A stretch of 35,736 nt of DNA from Acidobacteriaceae bacterium (lineage in GTDB: Bacteria; Acidobacteriota; Terriglobia; Terriglobales; Acidobacteriaceae): the NCBI GenBank assembly GCA_003166855.1, contig PMUM01000196.1, positions 1 to 35,736 of the forward strand, read 5' to 3'. Below, piece by piece: positions 15,891 to 23,821 of the stretch. Position numbers and translations under genes: made by a program. Position 1 is the stretch's first letter. Each line of letters begins with the position of its first letter. A model generated the notes under the pieces. It saw only the letters and a program-made list of their open reading frames with translations, had not been told where the DNA came from and made no database searches.

Positions 15891-16568
15891 ATGGCTAACG
15901 ATTCTGGTGTGCCCCCCTCTCCCAAATCGGTTCGGCCCCGCGCGCCTGTTGTGTTGGCCCTCGGCGTCGGACTGTTCCTCGGTGTGATCTTTTTGGGCTC
16001 CATCGGATGGCTGATGCTCTCGCGAGATTCGGGGCGAGCTCTGTTGAGCCATATGTGGTCGGCGGTGACAGGCAGAACTCTCACGATCGATGTCAGCCAG
16101 CCCACCGTGGTCGATCGCATTCAGCGGCTGCAGCGGTTGGAGACGGTGATCTACACCATGGACAAAATCGTGACCGGAGCGAAAGAAAACTCGTTCTTGC
16201 CCAATTTTCTGGCAGGTGATCGGCTCTTGATGTTGGTGCACGGCGAAGTTGTGGCCGGAATTGATTTCTCAAACTTGAAGCCGGGCGACGTCACCGTGGA
16301 TGGCAAGCAGATACGTTTGCGACTTCCTCCGCCGCAGATTTTCAGCACTCGGATCGACAGCGCGAAGACGCGCGTATATTCGCGGCAAACTGGGCTGCTG
16401 GTGCCCACCGATCCGGATCTGGAAACGCAGGTTCGTCAGGAGGCGGAACGTCAACTACAAGAGGCCGCCATGGCCGATGGCATTCTGCGAAACGCCCAGC
16501 AGAATGCGACTTCTACGATTAAGAGCCTGTTGCAGGGTCTGGGATTCACGAACATTGAGTTCGAGTGA
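15891..16568 (+). CDS. DUF4230 membrane-anchored protein
   Basis: A single transmembrane helix (about residues 19-43) anchors a soluble domain that matches DUF4230. The domain shows VVDRIQRLQRLETVIYTMDKIV (about 73-94), FLPNFLAGDRLLMLVHGEVVAGIDFSNL, LRLPPPQIFSTRIDSAKTRVYSRQTGLL and a C-terminal amphipathic helix ending in LLQGLGFTNIEFE. The length of 225 residues is typical. Topology suggests the domain lies outside the cytoplasm. No biochemical function is established for the family to my knowledge. It follows the RsbW-like gene by 78 bases on the same strand and ends 36 bases from a convergent metallophosphoesterase gene. Confidence 0.8.
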   Translation: MANDSGVPPSPKSVRPRAPVVLALGVGLFLGVIFLGSIGWLMLSRDSGRALLSHMWSAVTGRTLTIDVSQPTVVDRIQRLQRLETVIYTMDKIVTGAKENSFLPNFLAGDRLLMLVHGEVVAGIDFSNLKPGDVTVDGKQIRLRLPPPQIFSTRIDSAKTRVYSRQTGLLVPTDPDLETQVRQEAERQLQEAAMADGILRNAQQNATSTIKSLLQGLGFTNIEFE

Positions 16569-16604
16569 TGCCAGGTCTGTGTTGTGCGCAAGAGTCCGCG
16601 AATA

Positions 16605-17720
16605 CTAGTCGAACTGAAGCATGACGATCTCCGGATTCGATCCCAGGCGCAGCGGCGGTCCCCAGGTGCCAGCGCCGCTCGAGGTGAAGATCTGCATTTT
16701 CCCGATCCGCTTTAAGCCATACACGAACTCCCGGTACATCCGCCGGGCCATCCAACTCCACGGGATGAACTGGCCGAGGTGCGTGTGTCCGGATAGCTGC
16801 AATGAGACGCCTGCAGCCTCAGCCGTTGCTGGATGGTCGGGTGCGTGTATCAAAAGAATGCTGGCGCGGTCGCGGTCCACCCGGACGTCGCGCAGCACCG
16901 ATGCAAGGTGCGCTTCGCGAGTGGCATGATTGTAGGGCACGCCAATGATCTGCAGACCGTCCACTTCTACCTTTTCGTTGCTGAGCACGCGAACTCCGGC
17001 GGCCGCAACCGCATGCAGATATTTGCTGTCATCTCCAAATTGCTCGTGATTTCCCGCGACAAAGTACACGCCTTGCGGTGCCTTTAAATCGCTTAAGGGT
17101 TGCGCCGCCCGCTTTGCGTCGATGGCCGTGCCGTCATACAAATCACCGGCGATAAAGATTGCGTCCGGTTTTTCGCGCAGAACCTTGGCCACCAGGCGCC
17201 GCAGAAAACTGCCGTTTCGTACGTGTCCAAGGTGCAAGTCGCTGATGAGCGCCGCTCTTCGTCCGCGCCACGCGGGAGGCAGGTTCGCGAGTCGAACGGT
17301 CGTCCGTGTGATTCGTGTCCAACTGGCGTTGAAAAGGCCGAAGAGCCCGGCTACGACCGCAGCGCCGAAGAGCCACTCCACCATCTTGTGAAAATCGACG
17401 CTCAGTCCAGCGACCGTCGCTACTCCGAAAATGATCCACGCAGATAACGCTGCAAAGAAGAGGAAACTCACTAAGCCAGTCCACACCGCCGCTACTTTGT
17501 AGAACGCTCGAACTGCGGAATTGGTAAAGCGAAAAGCAAGCAGCGAAGCGCCGACAAAACTTACCGACAAAAGGCTCAGAGCCAGCTTGACCGACAGTCG
17601 TCCCGGCGAACCGCTTGGTGAGGATGAAAAACTCCACGTCTCATACAGAAGGAAATGAGTCAGAAAGAGAATGGACTGGATAATGACGATGAAACCGATC
17701 AGGCCTCTACGTAGCTGCAT
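16605..17720 (-). CDS. Membrane-anchored metallophosphoesterase (calcineurin-like, YaeI-type)
   Basis: Four hydrophobic segments (about residues 8-25, 46-63, 78-103 and 115-131) precede a calcineurin-like phosphoesterase domain with all metal motifs. These are SDLHLGH (160-166), GDLYDG (192-197), GNHE (223-226), HAPDH (292-296) and GHTHLGQ (311-317). The order and spacing match the YaeI/YkuE-like family of two-metal phosphohydrolases, some of which act on phospholipid-linked substrates. The specific substrate is not evident. It lies 77 bases downstream of ntrX on the same strand and may be read through from that operon. Confidence 0.88.
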   Translation of the reverse strand: MQLRRGLIGFIVIIQSILFLTHFLLYETWSFSSSPSGSPGRLSVKLALSLLSVSFVGASLLAFRFTNSAVRAFYKVAAVWTGLVSFLFFAALSAWIIFGVATVAGLSVDFHKMVEWLFGAAVVAGLFGLFNASWTRITRTTVRLANLPPAWRGRRAALISDLHLGHVRNGSFLRRLVAKVLREKPDAIFIAGDLYDGTAIDAKRAAQPLSDLKAPQGVYFVAGNHEQFGDDSKYLHAVAAAGVRVLSNEKVEVDGLQIIGVPYNHATREAHLASVLRDVRVDRDRASILLIHAPDHPATAEAAGVSLQLSGHTHLGQFIPWSWMARRMYREFVYGLKRIGKMQIFTSSGAGTWGPPLRLGSNPEIVMLQFD

Positions 17721-17797
17721 CTTCCATTAGATTCCGCAGCTGGCATTTCGATTGAAAATAGTGAGGCGCAGTGAAACCGACAGAGCCGAACGGTGAC

Positions 17798-19153
17798 CTA
17801 CTCTTTCGCCGCGATACCCAGGGCTTTCATCTTGCGGTAAAGGTGGCTGCGCTCCAGGCCCAGCACCTCAGCAGTGCGGCTCACGTTTCCGTGATTCTGG
17901 TCGAGTGTCTTGAGGATGTAATCGCGCTCGTAGGCGTCGCGGGCCTGATGCAGCGTAGAGAACTCGCTCTTGGGCGCTCTCCGGCTGCCTTCGCGGTAGA
18001 CCAGCGGCGGTAGATGTTTGCTGTCGAAGCGCGTGGTGGTGGGGTTCATGATCACGATACGCTCGATCATGTTGCGCAATTCGCGTACGTTGCCCGGCCA
18101 GGAATAACGCATGAGGATTTCAATCGCGTCGTCGCTAATTTCCCGCGGCCGGCGTCCATAGGTCGCTGCCAGTTCCTTCAGAAAATGCCGCGTGAACAGG
18201 GGAATATCTTCCTTACGCTCGCGCAAGGGCGGGACAAAGAAGGGAATCACATTCAGGCGATAGAACAGATCTTCGCGGAAGTTGCCGCGCGAGATCTCTT
18301 CTTCCAGATCCTTGTTCGTCGAGGCAATCACGCGCACGTCGACGGTGATGGTCTCATCGCTGCCTACGGACGTAAAGCGTTGTTCCTCGAGCGTGCGCAG
18401 CACTTTCGACTGTGTCTTCAGGCTCATGTCGCCAACTTCATCAAGGAACAGCGTTCCACCGTTTGCCCTCTGAAATTTGCCTTCTTTGTCGGAGGCCGCG
18501 CCGGGGAACGATCCCTTGCAGTGCCCAAATAGCTCGCTCTCGATCAGATCTTCTGGAATCGCGGCGCAATTGACTTCGACGAAAGTTTCGTCCTTGCGCA
18601 GGCTCTGGGCGTGGATGGCGTGGGCCACGAGTTCTTTCCCCGTGCCGGATTCGCCGTAGATTAAGACGCGTCCGTTGGTCGGAGCCATCAGGCCTATCTG
18701 CTGGCGCAAAGCCTTCATCGGGATGCTGTCGCCTACGATGATGCTTTTCACCTGCAACTGCTTCTTCAGGTCCACGTTCTCGCGGTGCAACTTCTTGGAT
18801 TCGATGGCGTTCTTGACGAGGATCAGAGTCTTTTCGAGGGAGAGCGGCTTTTCCAGGAAGTCGTACGCGCCAAGTTTGGTAGCGCGCACTGCTGTCTCGA
18901 TGGTTCCGTGGCCGGAGATCATGATGACTTCAGGAGGGTTGTCGAGTTCGCGAATCCTCTCCAGGGTTTCGAGGCCGTCGACGCGGGGCAGCCAGATATC
19001 GAGCAGGACCACGTCAAACGCAGTCTTGCGCAGCAGGTCGAGGCAGGCCTCGCCGCTCTCCACAGAAGAGGCGGAATAGCCTTCGTCCGCCAGGATGCCG
19101 GCCAGCGAGTCGCGAATGCCGGCTTCGTCGTCAACGACAAGGATCTTATGCAT
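17798..19153 (-). CDS. ntrX: NtrX-like response regulator with altered sigma54 loop
   Basis: The protein has a receiver domain (phospho-acceptor D52, K102), an AAA+ domain with Walker A GESGTGKE (167-174) and Walker B GGTLFLDE (232-239), and a C-terminal Fis-type helix-turn-helix (GNVSRTAEVLGLERSHLYRKMKAL). The length of 451 residues is typical of NtrX/NtrC. The loop that contacts sigma54, normally GAFTGA, reads GSFPGA (214-219), replacing the critical Thr by Pro (codon CCC). It may therefore not open sigma54 promoters and could act as a DNA-binding regulator with another polymerase. The gene overlaps ntrY by 8 bp, so they form one operon and a cognate pair. Confidence 0.9.
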   Translation of the reverse strand: MHKILVVDDEAGIRDSLAGILADEGYSASSVESGEACLDLLRKTAFDVVLLDIWLPRVDGLETLERIRELDNPPEVIMISGHGTIETAVRATKLGAYDFLEKPLSLEKTLILVKNAIESKKLHRENVDLKKQLQVKSIIVGDSIPMKALRQQIGLMAPTNGRVLIYGESGTGKELVAHAIHAQSLRKDETFVEVNCAAIPEDLIESELFGHCKGSFPGAASDKEGKFQRANGGTLFLDEVGDMSLKTQSKVLRTLEEQRFTSVGSDETITVDVRVIASTNKDLEEEISRGNFREDLFYRLNVIPFFVPPLRERKEDIPLFTRHFLKELAATYGRRPREISDDAIEILMRYSWPGNVRELRNMIERIVIMNPTTTRFDSKHLPPLVYREGSRRAPKSEFSTLHQARDAYERDYILKTLDQNHGNVSRTAEVLGLERSHLYRKMKALGIAAKE

Positions 19154-21401
19154 GTTGAACGGTCGCCGCTATTGGCGCGGGCTCGAGCACTACCGGAAGT
19201 TCAACGATGAAACGTGTGCCCACGGGACGATTCTCCTCTACCCGGATGGAGCCATGATGATCTTCCACGATACGGCTCACAATGGCCAAGCCCAGGCCGG
19301 TACCGCGCTTCTTGGTCGAGAAATAGGGCAGGAAGAGTTTTTCTTTGAGTTCGCGGGTCACACCGTGACCCGTGTCGGCGACCACAATTTCTACCGCGTC
19401 GCGGCTCGCCACCAAGGCAGTCGTAATCTCAATCTCACGTACTACGGAATCCTGCGACGCCTCGGCAGCATTGTCCACGAGATTGGCCATGGCGCGCTTG
19501 ATCGCCTCGCTGTCAGCCATCACCTTCGGCAGATCGGCGGCCAGGGTCGTGTGCACGCCGATTCCATCGAGCCTGCCGTTGAACATGGAGAGCGCGCTCT
19601 CGATGACTTCATTAATGTCGGCTGGCTGCGGCTTGGCCACGGGGAACCGAGCGAGCGTGGAGAATTCGTCCACCAGGCGGCGAACTGTTTCCGCGGCGCC
19701 CGCAATCGTTTCCGCGCAAGAGCGCACCACGTCAATTGACGCGGGATCATCCGGCGTGGCCCGGTCGAGATGACGCTGAATGCGCTCTGCCGATAATGCG
19801 ATGGGCGTGAGCGGATTCTTGATCTCATGCGCGACGCGCCGCGCCACTTCCCGCCACGCAGCTTGCTTCTGTGCTTTCAGCAAGTCGGAGAGATCTTCGA
19901 ACACGACAACGTATCCAGAGCGTTCGTCCTGATGCTTTAACGTAGCCACAGTGACGGCGACGTTCAACGACACCCGGGGCAACTGCATTTCCATCTGGCT
20001 GGTGGTCATGCCCATGCGGTCGGCGCGTCGCAGCAGAGGCTCGAAATCCTCCAGCACCTCGGCGGGGAAGACATCGGTTAGCGAAGCTCCACGAAGAATC
20101 TGAGTCGCGCTGTCGTGTCCGGCGTCGGGATGGAACATGCGGAGCAACGCCTGGTTGACGTGCGTGACGTGCCGCGCGGCATCCAGCGAGAGTACGCCCG
20201 TCGGAATACTCTCGAGGATGGTCTCCATCTGACGGCGGCGCTGATCGAGTTCTGCGTTGGCCGCGCTTAAGTCGCGACTGGAAGCATCAATCTGCCGCCG
20301 GCTGCTCTCCAAATCCTCCGCCATGCGGTTGAAGGAGCGCACGAGATCGCCAATTTCGTCGGCGAAGCTGACGGGGACGCGGTAGTCGAGACGTCCGCGC
20401 GCAATCTCCTGCGTGGCTTCGGCCAAAGCCGACAGTGGTCGCGTCACGATTTTCGAGAGGAACAACGCGAGCCATGTGGTCACGAAGAGCACGATCATCG
20501 TGAGCAAGAGCAACAGCCCCATGTACGTTCGGCGGACGAGTTTTCGCTCACGGGCGAGATCGTAGTAGCGCTGCTGGCTCGCCTCAACCTGGTGGACCGT
20601 TTGTCCAAACTCGCGGGGAAGAGGAATCGCCACCAGAATCTGGCCTCCGCCCGAAACCGGAGCGCTGCCCAGGGTATAGTCCGTTTGCTGCCACGTGAAT
20701 TGAGCAGGATGTCCCTGGGCGGCCTCGGCTAGCGGCAGCTTCGGCTTTAGGATTCCCCAAGGGGCGGGCGCATTAAAGCTGGCCTCTGCATTGTCATCCA
20801 CGACTGCCAGGGCAAATCCGCCTTGCAGGGTCACTTCGTGCTGCTGAAACTCGCTCACCACCCCCGAAAAGCCGTGGTTGGAAAAGCCATGCTCGAGTTC
20901 CGGGGATGCCGCAATCGCAGACGCTTCGGCCCGAGCGTTCTGCATGGCGTAACTGGCAAGCAGCGTTGCCATCGCGTGCGTGTCGGCCCTCACTTCTTCG
21001 ACCGGCGTTGAGAACCACTTATCGATGGAGCGGTTCATCAACCCGTACGCAAACCAGTACATGACCATCACCGGTAGCGACGACAGCAGAAGCGCGCCGG
21101 CCACCATGCGTGTTCGAAACTTCGAGCCCAGCACTCCGAGACGCCGCTCGGCGAAGAGTTTCAGCAGATTGCGCATCAGGACAAAGGTCAGCGCGACGAA
21201 CAGCAGGAAGATCAGTGCCGAGAGAGCGGCGAAGACCACGATGTCCTGATTGTTTCCGGGACGCAGGAAAGTCAGATCAAAGGCAGTTTGCGAAACCAGA
21301 ATAGCCAGCAATACAAAGACAGAAATCGCCAGCAGGATGATGACCTGCTTACGATGCGAGGTCTTTTGCGGCGGGATTGAGGCCGGTTGTGCCACGGGCA
21401 T
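19146..21401 (-). CDS. ntrY: NtrY-like membrane sensor histidine kinase
   Basis: The 751-residue kinase has N-terminal membrane helices (about 19-39, 54-77 and 99-120), an extracytoplasmic sensor region (about 125-290), and a further helix (294-316). HAMP (about 317-370), PAS (about 390-505), HisKA with H525 in VAHEIKNPLTPI, and HATPase_c follow. The ATPase boxes NLVDNAAEAS, VADTGHGV and GTGLGLAIV are intact. The layout and the ERIQRHL after the H-box fit NtrY. The ligand is unknown. It is first gene of the ntrYX operon. The ATG at 21401 has only a weak ribosome site, so the exact start is tentative. Confidence 0.92.
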   Translation of the reverse strand: MPVAQPASIPPQKTSHRKQVIILLAISVFVLLAILVSQTAFDLTFLRPGNNQDIVVFAALSALIFLLFVALTFVLMRNLLKLFAERRLGVLGSKFRTRMVAGALLLSSLPVMVMYWFAYGLMNRSIDKWFSTPVEEVRADTHAMATLLASYAMQNARAEASAIAASPELEHGFSNHGFSGVVSEFQQHEVTLQGGFALAVVDDNAEASFNAPAPWGILKPKLPLAEAAQGHPAQFTWQQTDYTLGSAPVSGGGQILVAIPLPREFGQTVHQVEASQQRYYDLARERKLVRRTYMGLLLLLTMIVLFVTTWLALFLSKIVTRPLSALAEATQEIARGRLDYRVPVSFADEIGDLVRSFNRMAEDLESSRRQIDASSRDLSAANAELDQRRRQMETILESIPTGVLSLDAARHVTHVNQALLRMFHPDAGHDSATQILRGASLTDVFPAEVLEDFEPLLRRADRMGMTTSQMEMQLPRVSLNVAVTVATLKHQDERSGYVVVFEDLSDLLKAQKQAAWREVARRVAHEIKNPLTPIALSAERIQRHLDRATPDDPASIDVVRSCAETIAGAAETVRRLVDEFSTLARFPVAKPQPADINEVIESALSMFNGRLDGIGVHTTLAADLPKVMADSEAIKRAMANLVDNAAEASQDSVVREIEITTALVASRDAVEIVVADTGHGVTRELKEKLFLPYFSTKKRGTGLGLAIVSRIVEDHHGSIRVEENRPVGTRFIVELPVVLEPAPIAATVQHA

Positions 21402-21481
21402 TCCGCATTCTGACTTGGTGTCGCCAGGATGTGCAAATCATTATAGATGCATGGGCTGAGGGGCAAGGTGCATGGATGCGC

Positions 21482-21600
21482 GTGTGGGACCGGGTCTTCG
21501 ACTCGAAGGGTCGCGGTTTTGCTACTGCCAGATCGATTCCTTCCAGCAATAAAACTGCAGCGCTCCGCGCCGCGACCGGGTCGAAGACCCGGTCCCACAC
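21482..21600. repeat. 119-bp element with exact 20-bp inverted arms
   Basis: The left arm GTGTGGGACCGGGTCTTCGA (21482-21501) is the exact reverse complement of 21581-21600, with 79 bases between. A partial second level of pairing involves GGTCGCGG near 21510 and its complement near 21572. It fills most of the gap between ntrY and the xylanase gene and ends 2 bases from the xylanase stop codon. Confidence 0.9.
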
Positions 21601-21602
21601 GA

Positions 21603-22661
21603 TCAGGGCTTACGAGAAATCTCCTCCACCATGGCGTCGTACGCGGGCTTGGGCTTGTAGGTGCGGTCAAACAGAAGGGCCGCACCGCGCGTGCCGTGAG
21701 AGTGGGAGCCGATCCATGAGTATTTGTCAGTGAATCCCCAGGTTTGGATGGCAGTGCAGCCCCGATTTTGCACGCACGCCCGCACTATGCGGCGATAGAC
21801 TTCGGCTTGGCGAAGAAGATCGCTGTGTTGTGCGTGGCCACTTGAGTCCAGGGGGAGAGACACATCGAGTTCCGTGATGTGAACTTGCAAACCCAACGCG
21901 GTAAGACGCGCGATATTGGCGGCGATCGGGGCGGTGTCGAGATCAGGCTGCGAAACGTGCATCTGCAGGCCGACTCCGTCGATGGGGACACTGCGTTGCT
22001 TGAAATCCTTCAGCATCGCGTAGATGGCATCGGACTTGTGGTTGAGCCCTTCGCCCTCCGCCTCGTTGTAGAAGAGCAGCGCCTGTGGGTCGGCCTCGTG
22101 CGCCCAACGGAAAGCCTGCTCGATATAGGCGGTGCCCTTGTCGGACAGGCCAACGCCGGGCTGGTTGTACCACGGAGAATTCTTCACGTGCCCGTTCTCA
22201 TCCAGAGCTTCATTCACCACATCCCATGCAAAAACCTGGCCGGAATAGTGCTTCATGACCGTCGCAATGTGTTCTTGCAGCAACTGGGATAGCTGAGTTG
22301 GAGTGAAATGTCCCTGCGCCAGCCAGTCGGGATTGTTGTGATCCCAGACCAGACAGTGTCCGCGAACTTTCATGCGGTGGGCCAGCGCGAACTGTACGAC
22401 TTGATCGCCTTCACGAAAGTCGAACGCGCCAGCTGTGTGGCGCACGGTCCACCACTTCATCGCATCTTCGGGCTCGACCATGTTGAATTCGTGAGACAGG
22501 GTTGCCGAGTAGGCGGCGTCGGAAAGCAGATAGGGGCGAACGGCGGTTCCAACCAGCACCTGAGCCTGGTCGGCCGCTTGCCGCAGCAGGAGAGAAGGCG
22601 CGGCGGCCGTGGTAGTGAGAAACAGTACAAGCCAGCGAAAGTTGGGGCACGGATTCAGCAT
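21603..22661 (-). CDS. Secreted endo-1,4-beta-xylanase, GH10
   Basis: A hydrophobic N-terminal signal (about 9-30) precedes a single GH10 TIM barrel of normal length. The acid/base is E151 in WDVVNEAL and the nucleophile is E264 in HITELDVSL. Substrate-cleft motifs include EDAMKWW (65-71), GHCLVWDHNNPDWL (101-114) and the C-terminal TWGFTDKYSWI. The fold hydrolyses internal beta-1,4 bonds of xylan. The usual His after VW is Asp here (VWDHNNP), a variant that may alter subsite binding. There is no carbohydrate-binding module. It lies 37 bases after the endonuclease III-like gene on the same strand, with no obvious functional link. Confidence 0.92.
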   Translation of the reverse strand: MLNPCPNFRWLVLFLTTTAAAPSLLLRQAADQAQVLVGTAVRPYLLSDAAYSATLSHEFNMVEPEDAMKWWTVRHTAGAFDFREGDQVVQFALAHRMKVRGHCLVWDHNNPDWLAQGHFTPTQLSQLLQEHIATVMKHYSGQVFAWDVVNEALDENGHVKNSPWYNQPGVGLSDKGTAYIEQAFRWAHEADPQALLFYNEAEGEGLNHKSDAIYAMLKDFKQRSVPIDGVGLQMHVSQPDLDTAPIAANIARLTALGLQVHITELDVSLPLDSSGHAQHSDLLRQAEVYRRIVRACVQNRGCTAIQTWGFTDKYSWIGSHSHGTRGAALLFDRTYKPKPAYDAMVEEISRKP

Positions 22662-22698
22662 CGTGGACTTCTTGAAGTGAATGGATCCTGCCTATCCA

Positions 22699-23472
22699 TT
22701 AACGCTGGGGCAGAAAGGGCTGTAAAGGACATCCGTCACATTTGGGCTGTGATTTTCTGCAAAAGTTCTTTCCGATTCCCACAATGAGACCGTGCATCTC
22801 GTTGTAGACCTGAGCTAGCGGCGTACGAGCCGCTGTGCTCATGGCTGAGGGCGTATGTGCAGCTCCGCGAATGGCTGATGCAAGCCGAGCCGCTACCTTC
22901 GCGGGCTGCGTATGAGCCACTGGCGCAAGCGCCTGCTCGAACAGCGCCCGAATTTCTTCGTAATCCGCCTTCGTCGGCAGAATACGGTGTCGATCCAGGA
23001 TGCGACGCGTGTAGGCGTCCACAACGAAAACCGGATGATTCCCCGCGTAGAGCAGGATCGAGTCTGCGGTTTCGGGGCCCACGCCGTTCAGGTTGAGCAG
23101 TTCCTCGCGAAGCTGGCTGGTCGGTCGGGCAAACAATGGATCCAGCGAGCCGTCGTATGTCTTATCGAGGAACGAAACGAACGTTTTGAGTCGCTTCGCT
23201 TTCTGACGGAAATATCCGGAAGGGCGAATCAGGCGCTCGAGTTTGCCGAGCGGCGCTCGGCGAATGCCTTCGATGCTCAGCACATTCGCGGCGCGCAGGT
23301 TCGCGAGCGCAAGTTCGACGTTATTCCACGCGGTGTTCTGGGTCAGGTACGCTCCGACGATCACTTCGAAGAGTGTTTCCGCCGGCCACCAGTGCTGCGC
23401 GCCCCAAGCACGATAAAGGGCGCGATAGTACCGCCGCACTTCCTTCTTTTTGTCTGTGTGTGCCGGCGACAA
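22699..23472 (-). CDS. Endonuclease III-like HhH-GPD DNA glycosylase, atypical
   Basis: The HhH-GPD fold is clear: LTQNTAWNNVELAL (43-56), helix-hairpin-helix LNGVGPETAD (128-137), and catalytic Asp152 in VVDAYTRRIL. It probably removes damaged or mispaired bases. Two departures from EndoIII stand out. The Lys of the LPGVGxKTA lyase motif is Glu (GPETAD), and the iron-sulphur motif CX6CX2CX5C keeps only Cys238, Cys245 and Cys248, with no fourth Cys before the end. A roughly 35-residue Ala-rich insertion (184-219) interrupts the region before the cluster. It may be monofunctional; the base specificity is unknown. Confidence 0.84.
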   Translation of the reverse strand: MSPAHTDKKKEVRRYYRALYRAWGAQHWWPAETLFEVIVGAYLTQNTAWNNVELALANLRAANVLSIEGIRRAPLGKLERLIRPSGYFRQKAKRLKTFVSFLDKTYDGSLDPLFARPTSQLREELLNLNGVGPETADSILLYAGNHPVFVVDAYTRRILDRHRILPTKADYEEIRALFEQALAPVAHTQPAKVAARLASAIRGAAHTPSAMSTAARTPLAQVYNEMHGLIVGIGKNFCRKSQPKCDGCPLQPFLPQR

Positions 23473-23517
23473 GTTTGGTAGTTCCTTAGCCCGAGTTTAG
23501 TTGAGCTTGCCCTTCCG

Positions 23518-23682
23518 ATGGTTACGCTCCTCGCGAAGGAGGCACCGAGGCTTACTGAAGTGCATGTACTTGAGCTGACAGCTGCCCCGGCAAACGCGCG
23601 GAAAGTTGCATTTGGCGTGGAGTTTCGCGTAAATGCCGCTGGCCCGCTGAATTTCTCCGTAGTAGTTCAAGTACTAAAGTAA
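23518..23682 (+). CDS. Candidate 54-residue small protein
   Basis: The open frame from ATG 23518 to TAA 23682 reads naturally. After MVTLLAKEAPRL comes a strand-like, Val-rich sequence (TEVHVLELTAAP, VAFGVEFRV, LNFSVVVQVLK) without rare or clustered basic residues. It resembles the end of a beta-sandwich domain. No Shine-Dalgarno is visible and no family is recognised. It could be a real small gene, or the decayed 3' end of a larger one, since the frame stays open only to 23482 upstream. Confidence 0.4.
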   Translation: MVTLLAKEAPRLTEVHVLELTAAPANARKVAFGVEFRVNAAGPLNFSVVVQVLK

Positions 23683-23703
23683 GTGGTGCGGTAATCCGCT
23701 TGG

Positions 23704-23722
23704 GTTGACAATTTGTGTCAAC
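23704..23722. promoter_or_regulatory. Palindrome upstream of pilB (possible operator)
   Basis: A 7-bp perfect inverted repeat, GTTGACA ATTTG TGTCAAC, lies 28 bases before the sigma54-like element. Its left half also reads as a -35 box (TTGACA), but no good -10 box follows at 16-18 bases. Confidence 0.4.
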
Positions 23723-23749
23723 GCAAATGAGCTGCGTCTCTCCCAATGA

Positions 23750-23765
23750 TGGGCGGCCGTTTGCG
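23750..23765 (+). promoter_or_regulatory. Sigma54-like promoter element for pilB
   Basis: TGGGCGGCCGTTTGCG has GG and GC dinucleotides separated by exactly 10 bases and matches 8 of the 12 defined positions of TGGCACG-N4-TTGCW. A start about 12 bases downstream would leave a roughly 45-base leader before the AGGAG and ATG at 23822. This is a weak match, inferred by eye. Confidence 0.3.
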
Positions 23766-23821
23766 CTATGCCCGCACGAGTGCGTGGCGTCGTTCCACCT
23801 ACGTGGATAGGAGATCTGCTT

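Larger units (their letters stand above)
23473..23821. other. Divergent regulatory region between nth-like and pilB
   Basis: This 349-base gap contains a 54-codon plus-strand ORF (23518-23682), a pair of inverted octamers GTACTTGA / TCAAGTAC about 100 bases apart (within that ORF), a GTTGACA palindrome (23704-23722), and a sigma54-like element (23750-23765). AGGAG precedes the pilB ATG. Confidence 0.6.
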
